The notes beneath the pieces are model-generated. The model did not search any database. It was not told the DNA's origin and worked only from the letters and a program-made list of their open reading frames with translations. Positions 24,022 through 32,236 of a DNA stretch of 39,939 nucleotides are shown here, one piece after another. Source of the stretch: Endosaccharibacter trunci (GTDB lineage: Bacteria > Pseudomonadota > Alphaproteobacteria > Acetobacterales > Acetobacteraceae); the NCBI GenBank assembly GCA_024515975.1, contig JAMSKV010000021.1, positions 1 to 39,939 on the forward strand, written 5' to 3'. Numbering within the stretch: the stretch's first letter is position 1; each line of letters starts with the position of its first letter. A program made the translations under genes and the position numbers.

Positions 24022-24717
24022 TCAGCCACAGGACGCCGGATCGTCGCCGACGAGCAGGCGCAGCGGCGGCGCATCCTCGTCGATGGCCGCGAAGCGCGGA
24101 ACCGGTTCGGCGAACACATTGTCGCCGGCATCATCATTGATCGACGAAACCTCGCCCACGACGACGTCGCCGTCCTCCCCCCAGAACGCGTGATAGGTGC
24201 CGGGAAACAGCGTGATGCTTTCGCCGGCTGCAAGCCTGACCACGCTGCCGGCGGGCAGGCGGCGCACGCGTCCGTCCAGATGCGCGACGACATCGCCGGC
24301 CCGGTCGACGCCGCCATCCGGCAGCATGCCGAACAGCTCGATCGCCAGCATCGCGCCGTCCTGCAACGGCGCGCGATGGATGATGTCCTCGACCTTCCGC
24401 TTGTGGCGGTGCAGCGGAGTCAGCTGATCCCGGCGCGAGATCATGATCTTCTCGGCATAAGGCCGATTGCCGGGCCGGTCGCTGTCACCCACGCCATTGC
24501 GCAGGGTGAACAGCAGCAGTCCCTGCTTTTCGAAACGCGCGCTGCCGAAATCCGTAACGTCCCAGCCGAGGCCGGCCGCGCGCATGTCGCCGGTCTCCTC
24601 CAGGTGGGCGCGCCAGTCCTGCGGCGTCCAGGAGCCGAAAGCCGGAAGAAAGACGCCGACCTTGCGGAAATCCGCCTCGGCCTGGGCGATGAGTGCGTTC
24701 AGCGTGGATCGTTTCAC
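24022..24717 (-). CDS. D-lyxose isomerase
   Basis: A 231-residue cupin-fold D-lyxose ketol-isomerase family protein, close in length to the characterised E. coli enzyme (about 227). The metal ligands His103, His105 and Glu110 lie in PLHRHKRKVED, and His176 lies in GTYHAFWGE. The family interconverts D-lyxose and D-xylulose and often D-mannose and D-fructose. The start is GTG (MKRSTLNALIAQAE). It sits between two SDR genes in the cluster divergent from uxuA, so its natural substrate may be a C5 or C6 aldose feeding the same route. Confidence 0.9.
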   Translation of the reverse strand: MKRSTLNALIAQAEADFRKVGVFLPAFGSWTPQDWRAHLEETGDMRAAGLGWDVTDFGSARFEKQGLLLFTLRNGVGDSDRPGNRPYAEKIMISRRDQLTPLHRHKRKVEDIIHRAPLQDGAMLAIELFGMLPDGGVDRAGDVVAHLDGRVRRLPAGSVVRLAAGESITLFPGTYHAFWGEDGDVVVGEVSSINDDAGDNVFAEPVPRFAAIDEDAPPLRLLVGDDPASCG

Positions 24718-24753
24718 GGGCTTTTCTTTATGTTGCGACGGCGATGAGGTTTC

Positions 24754-25539
24754 TCAGCGCACGGCGATTGCCGCCGTCAGGCCGCCATCGATCTTGTGAT
24801 CGCTACCGGTGATGAAGCCGGCTTTCGTTGAAGCGAGAAAGGCCGCGAGTTCGGCGATCTCCTCCGGTTCCGCAATCCGTCCGATCGGATGCGCCTCGCC
24901 GAAACGCGCGAAGACGGCGTCGAGATCGGCGTCCGGCCCGTCGAAGGTCTGCGCCGCCAGCGCCAGGATCGGCGTACGGACCGAGGCCGGGCTGATCGAC
25001 ACGACGCGGATATTCTCGCGCGCATGGTCAAGCGCCATCGTTCGCGTCAGCGCATGGATCGCGCCTTTCGAAGCGACATAGGCCGCGACTCCCGCCTGGC
25101 AGGCAAAGCCCTGCACGCTGGCCAGGTTGATGATCACGCCGCCGCCGCGCCGGCGCAGAGCGGGGATGCCGTGATGCGCGGTCAGGTGAATCGAGCCGAC
25201 ATTCACCTTCAGGCATTGCAGGAAGGTCTCCGGCGATGTTTCGACAGCATCACCGTAAGGATGGATCGCGGCGGCGTTGACGATGATGTCCAGACCGCCA
25301 TGACGCGCGACGATCTCGCCGACTGCTTTCTCGACCTGATCGGCTTCCGATACGTCGGCCTGGAGCACCGTGAGGGAAAGCCCGGCATCGCGCGCTGTGT
25401 CCGCAAGCGACGCGTTGTTCGCGGCATCGATGCCGAGCACCACGACATCGGCGCCGCCTTGCGCGAGCCTGAGGGCGATGGCGCGGCCGATGCCGCTGCT
25501 GCCCGTGACCAGCGCGATCTTTCCGGAAAACTCGCTCAA
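24754..25539 (-). CDS. SDR-family oxidoreductase
   Basis: A 261-residue classical short-chain dehydrogenase. The catalytic YVASK and NLASVQG are present, and VSISPASVRTPIL and ITGSDHKIDGG form the C-terminal part. The glycine motif reads TGSSGIG, one residue shorter than the usual TGxxxGxG; the surrounding bases show an in-frame absence, not a frameshift. Relatives include aldose 1-dehydrogenases and sugar-alcohol dehydrogenases, so oxidation of the incoming sugar is plausible. The start is TTG at 25539, overlapping the GntR gene stop as TTGA, with GGGAGG just upstream. Confidence 0.85.
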   Translation of the reverse strand: MSEFSGKIALVTGSSGIGRAIALRLAQGGADVVVLGIDAANNASLADTARDAGLSLTVLQADVSEADQVEKAVGEIVARHGGLDIIVNAAAIHPYGDAVETSPETFLQCLKVNVGSIHLTAHHGIPALRRRGGGVIINLASVQGFACQAGVAAYVASKGAIHALTRTMALDHARENIRVVSISPASVRTPILALAAQTFDGPDADLDAVFARFGEAHPIGRIAEPEEIAELAAFLASTKAGFITGSDHKIDGGLTAAIAVR

Positions 25540-26291
25540 GACGCCTCCCTGACGGCCCGCCCGGCCGGTTCCGGCTGTTGGTCCGCCTTCGCGGATACTG
25601 CGAAGAACTGGAGCCCGGCGTCGAGATGCCGGTTCATGTGATAGGAGAAAGCGATCCGGTCCCGTTGCCGAAGCGCCAGGAGAATATCGGCATGTTCCAC
25701 CGCCACGGCATGCAGCGCCTCGCGCCGCGACTTGCCGACCTCCATGAGCCGCCGGATGACCGGCTCCAGCATGGCGTAGATGTCGGATAGCGTCCGGTTT
25801 TCCGCAGCGTCGATCAGCCTGCGATGGAACCGGTAGTCGAGCTCGGACGCTTCGGCGACGCTGGCGGTCGCCGCCATGGCCGCGTTGAGCGCGGCCAGCG
25901 CCTCGAACCCGGCATCGTCGATGCGTCCGACGATCACGTCGAACAGGTTCATCTCCGTCAGCCGGCGGAAGCCCTGAATGTCGCGGAACGTGTCGGCCGA
26001 GATCTCCATCGCGAAGGAGAACAGATCGGTCATCGCGCCCAGCCGGCCATCGACCAGAATGGCGCCGACCTTCTTGCGCGATTCCACCATTCCGTATGCT
26101 CTGAGGGTGCGCACCGCTTCGCGGATCGTGTTCCGGCTGGCCGAGAACATGGCGCCGAGCTCGATTTCAGACGGCAGCACGTCGCCGACGCCGAGTTTCC
26201 GCTCGCGGATCAGGGCGCGCATCTGCGCGACCACCGCCTCCACGGCAGAAGGGGGATCGATCCCCGCCTCCGGTTCCACGATCTGCGCCAT
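25536..26291 (-). CDS. GntR-family (FadR subfamily) transcriptional regulator
   Basis: A 251-residue regulator. The N-terminal winged helix (about 30-82) contains LPSEIELGAMFSASRNTIREAV and LRAYGMVESRKKVG. The C-terminal FCD ligand domain has the metal-binding pattern with ELDYRFHRRLIDAAEN, AVEHADILLAL and HMNRHLDAG. FadR-subfamily members next to uxuA usually respond to hexuronates or related sugar acids. It is the first gene of the minus-strand cluster and divergent from uxuA, across a region with a FadR-type operator candidate, so it probably controls both directions including itself. Confidence 0.92.
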   Translation of the reverse strand: MAQIVEPEAGIDPPSAVEAVVAQMRALIRERKLGVGDVLPSEIELGAMFSASRNTIREAVRTLRAYGMVESRKKVGAILVDGRLGAMTDLFSFAMEISADTFRDIQGFRRLTEMNLFDVIVGRIDDAGFEALAALNAAMAATASVAEASELDYRFHRRLIDAAENRTLSDIYAMLEPVIRRLMEVGKSRREALHAVAVEHADILLALRQRDRIAFSYHMNRHLDAGLQFFAVSAKADQQPEPAGRAVREAS

Positions 26292-26353
26292 GCCCTGCGG
26301 CCACCTCCCGGACTGCCGCCTTGCTAACAGCCCGTCTGGGCGGAGACAAGGGT

Positions 26354-26368
26354 ATTGTTGGACATAAT
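26354..26368. promoter_or_regulatory. Candidate FadR-type GntR operator
   Basis: ATTGTTGGACATAAT contains TGT-N3-ACA (26356-26364), a perfect short inverted repeat matching the GT-N3-AC core recognised by FadR-subfamily regulators. It lies in the 176-base gap between the GntR gene and uxuA, in a locally AT-rich patch. TTGGAC (26358-26363) with TCTAAA 17 bases later could be an overlapping promoter toward uxuA. Confidence 0.5.
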
Positions 26369-26467
26369 CCTTGCTCTTCGTCTAAACGAGCCGTTACGGT
26401 TGGCGTTCGGAGCCCGATCTCCGCGGAATTCGCGCGCTTTTGGCCAACAAAAAGAGAGTTCGAGAAC

Positions 26468-27646
26468 ATGCTGCAGACATGGCGCTGGTTCGGCCCGGAC
26501 GATCCGGTGAGTCTCGGCGACATCCGGCAGGCCGGCGTCCAGGGCATCGTCACCGCCCTGCACCAGATCTATGACGGTCGCGCCTGGAGCCCGGACGACA
26601 TCGCGCAACGCCAGAATCTGCTGCGTGCCGCCGGCTACGAATGGTCGGTCTGCGAATCCATCCCGGTGCACACGGCGATCAAGCTCGGCGACGGCGCGCG
26701 TCGTCGCCATATCGACGCCTGGAAGGACAGCCTGGCCAATCTGGGCCGCGCCGGCGTTCCCGTGGTCTGCTATAATTTCATGCCCGTTGTGGACTGGACC
26801 CGCACCAATCTGCGCTATCCGATGCCCTCCGGCGGTCTCGCCCTGCGCTTCGACATGGTCGAGTTCGTCGCCTACGACGTTCATGTCCTCAAGCGACGCG
26901 ATGCCGAGGCCGATTATCCGCAGGCGCTCCTGGATGCGGCGAAACATCGCCTGGCGGCGCTCGACGACGACGCCATCGCCACCATCGAGCACACCATCAT
27001 CGCGGGCCTCCCCGGCAACGAAGGAACCCATACGCGCGACGGCATCCGCACGCAGATCCAGGCCTTCGACGCCGTCTCCTCGCAGGATATGCGCGAGAAT
27101 CTGGTGAGCTTCCTGCGGGAGATCGTGCCCGTCGCGGCCGATGTCGGCGTGCGGCTGGCCATCCATCCGGACGATCCGCCGTTCTCCTTGTTCGGGTTGC
27201 CCCGCGTCGTCTCGACGCCCGACGATGCGCAGACGATTCTCGATGCGGTGGCGCACGATGCCAACGGCCTCACCTTGTGCGCCGGTTCCTACGGCTCGCG
27301 CGCGGACAACGATCCGGCCGAGATGGCGCGACGCTTCGGCTCCCGCATCCATTTCGCCCATCTGCGCAACGTCGCGCGCGAGGCCGACGGTTCGTTCGTG
27401 GAATCCGACCATCTCGACGGCGATGTCGACATGATCGGCGTCGTTTCGGAGCTCATCCGCGAGGAACGCCGCCGCGCGGAACACGGCGATCTGACCCCGA
27501 TCCCGATGCGACCGGATCACGGCCACCTTCTGCTCGACGACATCACCAAGACGGTCAATCCCGGCTATTCCTGCATCGGGCGGTTGAAGGGGCTGGCCGA
27601 GCTGCGCGGCGTCATGCAGACGGCGGAACGCCTGCTGCCGCGCTGA
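26468..27646 (+). CDS. uxuA: Mannonate dehydratase UxuA
   Basis: A 392-residue TIM-barrel enzyme that aligns along its whole length with E. coli UxuA (394 residues). Seen are the start MLQTWRWFGPDDPVSLGDIRQAG, YNFMPVVDWTRT, and metal-ligand motifs HPDDPP, LCAGSYGSRADND, HFAHLRN and MRPDHGHLLLDD, ending GYSCIGRLKGLAELRG. It dehydrates D-mannonate to 2-keto-3-deoxy-D-gluconate. The ATG at 26468 is chosen from homology; the frame opens at 26321. It is divergent from the GntR regulator. No uxuB-type fructuronate reductase, KDG kinase or KDPG aldolase is nearby, which makes the fate of its product open. Confidence 0.95.
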   Translation: MLQTWRWFGPDDPVSLGDIRQAGVQGIVTALHQIYDGRAWSPDDIAQRQNLLRAAGYEWSVCESIPVHTAIKLGDGARRRHIDAWKDSLANLGRAGVPVVCYNFMPVVDWTRTNLRYPMPSGGLALRFDMVEFVAYDVHVLKRRDAEADYPQALLDAAKHRLAALDDDAIATIEHTIIAGLPGNEGTHTRDGIRTQIQAFDAVSSQDMRENLVSFLREIVPVAADVGVRLAIHPDDPPFSLFGLPRVVSTPDDAQTILDAVAHDANGLTLCAGSYGSRADNDPAEMARRFGSRIHFAHLRNVAREADGSFVESDHLDGDVDMIGVVSELIREERRRAEHGDLTPIPMRPDHGHLLLDDITKTVNPGYSCIGRLKGLAELRGVMQTAERLLPR

Positions 27647-27807
27647 CACGGCGCGGGGAGCGGTTATCCGGGCGCGTTGCCGGGGGGGCACTCCGTCGTC
27701 ACGGAACGCCAGACCCGTTGCCGGGCGCGATCGCAAACCAGGCAACCGATCGCCGACGGCTCGCGTGACGATCGGCAAACCACGGCACGATCGATCGCAG
27801 ATGGCGC

Positions 27808-27868
27808 TTGACGGCCGTCCCTCCGCGCTCCATTCTGAATGGAAATACATTACTGAATAAACATTCAG
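27808..27868 (+). promoter_or_regulatory. Promoter and operator cluster for the transketolase/ABC operon
   Basis: A TTGACG -35 candidate (27808-27813) lies 17 bases before CATTCT, a poor -10 that is itself part of CATTCTGAATG (27831-27841), a short palindrome. Ten bases on is CTGAAT-AAAC-ATTCAG (27853-27868), a perfect 6-bp inverted repeat. The same CTGAAT(G) half-site therefore appears four times in 38 bases, in an AT-rich island ending 12 bases before the ATG. This is a good candidate target for the SorC-type regulator encoded near the end of the operon. Confidence 0.55.
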
Positions 27869-27880
27869 ATAGGGAAGCCG

Positions 27881-28723
27881 ATGTCCCCTCCGCAGGAGAG
27901 AAGCAGCGCTGCCGGGCTGGCCGAGACGGCACGGCAGATCAGGCTGTCCATTCTCGACACCATCGCCGCGCCGCGCATGGGCCATATCGGCGGCGATCTG
28001 AGCGTCACCGACGTTCTGGTCACCCTGTTCTTCGGCGTGATGCGCTACCGGCCCGGCGAGCCGGACTGGGCGGATCGCGACCGCTTCGTGCTCTCCAAGG
28101 GTCATTGCTCCGCCGCGCTCTATTCCGTGCTGGCGCAGGCCGGCTATTTCGAGCGGTCGCAGCTGCAAAGCTTCATGGCGCCCTTGTCGGCGCTGAACGG
28201 CCATCCCAACCGGCGCAAGATCAAGGGCGTGGAAGCCAATACCGGGCCGCTCGGCCACGGTCTGCCGTTCGCGGTCGGCTGCGCGGCCGGCGGCAGGATC
28301 GCCGGCGCCGGATATCGCACCTTCGTGGTGCTGGGCGACGGCGAATTGCAGGAAGGCTCGAACTGGGAAGCGGCGATGTATGCCGGCCATCGCGGACTCG
28401 ACAATCTGTGCGCCGTGGTCGACCGCAACCGCCTGCAGCAGGGTGCGCGCACCGAGGATACCAACAGCCTGGAACCGTTGGCCGACAAATGGCGCGCCTT
28501 CGGTTGGGACACGGTGGAGCTCGACGGGCACGATCACGCCGCGCTGCTGCGCGCCTTCGAGGCGCCGCGCGACGGCCGTCCGCGCGTGCTGATCGCCAAC
28601 ACCATCAAGGGCAAGGGCGTGTCCTTCATCGAGGACCGCGTCGAGTGGCACCACAAGGTGCCGAGTCCGGAGCAGATGCTGCGCGCCCGCGAAGAGCTGA
28701 ACCGCATGGAGTTGGCGCAATGA
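27881..28723 (+). CDS. Transketolase, N-terminal subunit
   Basis: A 280-residue protein equal to the thiamine-diphosphate-binding first half of transketolase. The GDGELQEG motif (152-159) with following NWEAA...DRN binds ThDP and Mg. Substrate histidines are visible in GHIGG (35), SKGH (75), GHPN (108) and GPLGHG (126). The second half is encoded by the next gene, whose ATG overlaps this stop. Two-subunit transketolases are usually tied to a particular sugar pathway; here the following gene is an FGGY kinase. AGGGAAG precedes the ATG. Confidence 0.93.
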   Translation: MSPPQERSSAAGLAETARQIRLSILDTIAAPRMGHIGGDLSVTDVLVTLFFGVMRYRPGEPDWADRDRFVLSKGHCSAALYSVLAQAGYFERSQLQSFMAPLSALNGHPNRRKIKGVEANTGPLGHGLPFAVGCAAGGRIAGAGYRTFVVLGDGELQEGSNWEAAMYAGHRGLDNLCAVVDRNRLQQGARTEDTNSLEPLADKWRAFGWDTVELDGHDHAALLRAFEAPRDGRPRVLIANTIKGKGVSFIEDRVEWHHKVPSPEQMLRAREELNRMELAQ

Positions 28724-29682
28724 GCGCGATCGACCTTCCGGTGCGTCCGGGCGCCGCCGAGACGTTCGATTGCCGCGTGGCCTTCGCCGAAACGCTGGCC
28801 GAGCTGGCCCGCGCCGACAAGCGCATCGTCGCCGTGTGCAACGACTCCGTCGGCTCGTCCAACCTCAACGCGTTTCGCGACGAATTCCCCGACCGGCTGA
28901 TCAATGTCGGCATCGCCGAGCAGAATATGGTCGGCGTCGCTGCCGGCCTCGCCAATGCCGGCTTCATCCCGTTCGTATGCTGCGCGGGGCCGTTCCTGAC
29001 CGGGCGTGCGCTCGAGCAGATCAAGGCCGATGTCGCCTACAACAATTACGGCGTGGTGCTGTGCGGGCAGAGCCCCGGCATGTCGTACGGCGAGCTGGGA
29101 CCGACGCATCATTCGATCGAGGATTTCGCCTGGATGCGGGCGCTGTCCGACATCACCATCCTCAACCCGGCTGATCCGCAGCAGACGCGCGACGCGGTGC
29201 GCTGGGCGGCCGGCGCCGACCGGCCGATCTACATGCGCGTCGGCCGATTCAAGGTGCCCGCGGTGACGCCCGCCGGCACGGCGTTCGAACCCGGCCGCGC
29301 CGTGGTTCTGCGCGAGGGCGGCGACGTGGCACTGATCGCCACCGGCGTTCTGGTTTCGCGCGCCCTCGAGGCGGCGGAGCGACTCTCGGCCCAGGGTATC
29401 TCCGCCCGCGTGATCAACATGCACACCATCGCGCCGCTGGACGAGGCGGCGATCCTGGCGGCGGCACGGGAAACGCGCGGCATCGTCACGGCGGAAGAGG
29501 CGGTGGTCTCCGGCGGTCTCGGTTCGGCGGTGGCCGAGCTGGTGGTGCAGCGCCATCCGGCCCCGATGCGCATCCTGGGCGTACCGCATTTCGCGCCGAC
29601 CGGATCCGCTTCCTTTCTGCTCGATCATTTCGGATTGAATGCCGACGGCCTGGTCCGCGCCGCGATCGAACTGGTCGGCTGA
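28720..29682 (+). CDS. Transketolase, C-terminal subunit
   Basis: A 320-residue protein equal to the pyrimidine-binding and C-terminal domains of transketolase. VGIAEQNMVGVAAG carries the catalytic Glu67 that activates the thiamine ring, and YGELGPTHHSIEDFAWMRAL and YMRVGR follow. The true start is ATG at 28720, overlapping the first subunit's TGA as ATGA; the frame upstream is a mirror of that subunit. Together the two subunits would transfer a two-carbon ketol unit from a phosphorylated ketose, probably the product of the next gene's kinase. Confidence 0.93.
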   Translation: MSAIDLPVRPGAAETFDCRVAFAETLAELARADKRIVAVCNDSVGSSNLNAFRDEFPDRLINVGIAEQNMVGVAAGLANAGFIPFVCCAGPFLTGRALEQIKADVAYNNYGVVLCGQSPGMSYGELGPTHHSIEDFAWMRALSDITILNPADPQQTRDAVRWAAGADRPIYMRVGRFKVPAVTPAGTAFEPGRAVVLREGGDVALIATGVLVSRALEAAERLSAQGISARVINMHTIAPLDEAAILAAARETRGIVTAEEAVVSGGLGSAVAELVVQRHPAPMRILGVPHFAPTGSASFLLDHFGLNADGLVRAAIELVG

Positions 29683-29694
29683 GGGCCAGCGCCG

Positions 29695-31164
29695 ATGCCC
29701 GCCATTCTGGCCATCGACCAGGGCACCAGCGCCACCAAATGCGCGCTGATCGGCGCGGACGGCACGTTCCTCTCCCGCGCTGCCGCCCCGCTTGGCGAGA
29801 CCCATCCGCAGCCGGGCTGGGTCGAGCAGGACCCGCGCGCGATCTGGCGCAGCGTGGAAGAGGCGGTCGCGGCCTGCATGGGATCGCACGACCCCGGCGA
29901 GGTCGTGTCCGTCGGCTTCTCGGTCCAGCGCGAATCGGTGCTGCTGTGGGATCGCGATACGGGTGAACCGGTTTCGCCGCTGGTGTCGTGGCAGGACCAG
30001 CGCGGCGCCGCGATCTGCGACCGGCTGCGCTCGGACGAGACCGAGCAGCTGGTACGGCAGCGAACCGGCCTGCCGCTCGATCCGATGTTCTCTGCCGCCA
30101 AGGCCACCTGGCTGCTGGATCGGCACGATCCCGGCCGTAATTTGTCCAGGGCCGGGCGGCTTCGTCTCGGCACCGTGGATTCGTGGTTGCTGAGCCGCTT
30201 CGGTGGTCCGCACGTCATCGAGGCCGGCTGCGCCTCGCGCACGCAGCTCATGAACGTGCAGGAGGTGGACTGGGACGACGACCTGCTGGCGCTGTTCGAC
30301 ATCCCGCGCGCCTGCCTGCCCGCCATCGCCCCGTCCAGCGGACCGTTTCCCGCCCTGCGCGGACTGGCGCCGCTGCGCGACGGCACGCCGGTCTCGGCCG
30401 TGCTGGGGGACAGCCATGCCGCCTTGTTCGGACATGGCGCCGTGTCCGTGGGTCAGGTGAAAGCGACGTTCGGCACCGGCTCGTCCGTCATGGGGCTGGT
30501 GAACCGGGCCGCGGATCTGCCCGACGGTCTCTGCCTGACGATCGGCTGGATGACCGAAGCGGGCCCCGCCTACGCGGCCGAGGGCAATATCCGCTCCTCC
30601 GGCGCGACGCTGCGCTGGCTGGCATCGATCCTCGACGTCGAGATTGCCGAACTGGTGCGCATGGGCCTCCGGACGCCGTCCAGCGGCGTCATGCTGGTGC
30701 CCGGCTTCGGCGGTCTTGGCGCGCCCTGGTGGGACCGCCACGCGATCGGCCTGTTCGCCCATTTGTCGCTCGGCACGACGCGCGAACAGCTCGCCCGCGC
30801 GGCCGTGGACAGCATCGTCTTCCAGATCGCCGACGTGGTGGATCGAATCGGCCAGGGCGCCGGCGCGGTGCGCGCGTTGTTCGTCGATGGCGGTCCTGCC
30901 CGCAATGACGGGCTCGTGCAGCTTCAGGCGGATCGTCTCGGCTGCCCGGTGCTGCGCGCGGCCGAGGCGGAACTGTCGGCTTTAGGCGCCGCGCATCTGG
31001 CCGGGCTTGGCGCCGGGTTATGGGACTGGGACGCGCTGCGGACCTTGCCGCGCCCGGTCGATCGCTTCGAACCGAAACAAAGCCTGACTGAAGAAACAAA
31101 GGAACGCTGGCACGACGCGGTCGATCGCGCGCGAAGCCGGCGTCCAACGGAGGACGTCCGATGA
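29695..31164 (+). CDS. FGGY-family carbohydrate kinase
   Basis: A 489-residue FGGY kinase. The N-terminal phosphate motif is LAIDQGTSATKCALI, and WQDQRG is the substrate-proximal segment. FGTGSSVMG and VDGGPARNDGLVQLQADRLGCPV complete the C-terminal ATPase half. It is closest in pattern to the glycerol kinase branch, which also contains pentulose and unusual-ketose kinases; the substrate cannot be read from motifs. The gene follows split transketolase by 12 bases and overlaps the ABC permease start (ATGA), so it probably phosphorylates the imported sugar's ketose form. Confidence 0.9.
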   Translation: MPAILAIDQGTSATKCALIGADGTFLSRAAAPLGETHPQPGWVEQDPRAIWRSVEEAVAACMGSHDPGEVVSVGFSVQRESVLLWDRDTGEPVSPLVSWQDQRGAAICDRLRSDETEQLVRQRTGLPLDPMFSAAKATWLLDRHDPGRNLSRAGRLRLGTVDSWLLSRFGGPHVIEAGCASRTQLMNVQEVDWDDDLLALFDIPRACLPAIAPSSGPFPALRGLAPLRDGTPVSAVLGDSHAALFGHGAVSVGQVKATFGTGSSVMGLVNRAADLPDGLCLTIGWMTEAGPAYAAEGNIRSSGATLRWLASILDVEIAELVRMGLRTPSSGVMLVPGFGGLGAPWWDRHAIGLFAHLSLGTTREQLARAAVDSIVFQIADVVDRIGQGAGAVRALFVDGGPARNDGLVQLQADRLGCPVLRAAEAELSALGAAHLAGLGAGLWDWDALRTLPRPVDRFEPKQSLTEETKERWHDAVDRARSRRPTEDVR

Positions 31165-32174
31165 GTGGCCACCCCTCGACCGCGCGCGACGCCGCCGCGG
31201 TCGCAACCGTCGCCGCCCAGCCCGGGAGCGGTCGGCGCAGTTTCCTGTCCATGCTGGGCGGTGCGCAGGGCCCGCTGATCGGCCTGGTGCTGCTTTGCAT
31301 CGGTTTCAGCCTGTCCACGCACGTGTTTCTCACGCTGCGCAATGCGCTGAACGTGATCGACCAGAGCACCACGCTGGGCATCCTGGCGCTGGGCATGACC
31401 GGCGTGATCATCATCGGCGGCATCGACCTGTCGGTGGGCTCGATTCTGGCGCTGAGCATCATGGTGCTGGGCTGGCTGCCGCAGGATTACGGCGTGCCGT
31501 TTCCCCTGGCCCTGCTGATTGCCATTGCTGTGGGCGGCGTTTGCGGTCTGGTGAACGGCCTGCTGGTCACGCGCGCCAGGCTGCCCGCCTTCATCGCCAC
31601 GCTGACCATGATGTCGGTGGCGCGCGGCGCTGCCAACATCACCACCGACGGTCAGCAGGTGGTGGGATATCCGGACTGGTTCACGTCCCTGGCCACGGAG
31701 CGCTATCTCGGCGTGCTGTCGGCGACCGTTGCCCTGTTCGCGATCCTGGCCTTTTCCGCCTGGATCTTCCTGCGCTTCCGCGCCACCGGTCGTGCGCTCT
31801 ACGCCATTGGCGGCAGCGCCGAGGTTGCGCGTCTCGCCGGCGTCAAGGTCCGGAAGCTGACCGTCTCCGTCTATGTCGTTTCCGGCTTGCTGGCCGGGAT
31901 CGCCGCCGCGGTGATGGCGTCGCGTCTCGACAGCTCGCAGCCCTCCGCCGGGCTCGGCTACGAGCTCGACGCGATCGCGGCGGTGGTGATCGGCGGCGCC
32001 AGCCTGTCGGGCGGCATCGGCTCCGTGGTCGGCACCGTGATCGGCGTCTTCATCATCGGCGTGCTGCATAACGGACTGAATCTCGTCGGTATCTCGCCTT
32101 TCTACCAGCAGATCGTGATCGGCCTCGTCATCGCCGCCGCGGTGACCGCGGACACGCTGCGGCGCCGGTCCTGA
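31161..32174 (+). CDS. Sugar ABC transporter permease (RbsC type)
   Basis: A 337-residue integral membrane protein of the ribose/xylose permease family, with eight to ten hydrophobic segments. Seen are ILALGMTGVIIIGGIDLSVGSILAL, the conserved GRALYAIGGSAEVARLAGVKVRKL coupling loop and LDAIAAVVIGGASLSGGIGSVVGTVIG near the end. It pairs with the downstream binding protein and double-NBD ATPase. Its ATG overlaps the kinase stop. The order permease, binding protein, ATPase differs from the common E. coli rbsACB order. Confidence 0.93.
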   Translation: MSGHPSTARDAAAVATVAAQPGSGRRSFLSMLGGAQGPLIGLVLLCIGFSLSTHVFLTLRNALNVIDQSTTLGILALGMTGVIIIGGIDLSVGSILALSIMVLGWLPQDYGVPFPLALLIAIAVGGVCGLVNGLLVTRARLPAFIATLTMMSVARGAANITTDGQQVVGYPDWFTSLATERYLGVLSATVALFAILAFSAWIFLRFRATGRALYAIGGSAEVARLAGVKVRKLTVSVYVVSGLLAGIAAAVMASRLDSSQPSAGLGYELDAIAAVVIGGASLSGGIGSVVGTVIGVFIIGVLHNGLNLVGISPFYQQIVIGLVIAAAVTADTLRRRS

Positions 32175-32236
32175 ACGGCCGGCACATAACGGCGCCCAAA
32201 CAACCCGCGCCATACGAACGGAAACAAGGAAACACG

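Noticed and set aside
26324-28720. A 798-codon minus-strand open frame
   Set aside because: It is antisense to uxuA and the transketolase N-subunit gene and has low-complexity composition with no motif.
28534-30762. A 742-codon minus-strand open frame
   Set aside because: It is antisense to the transketolase and kinase genes, whose motifs are intact; no recognisable protein features.
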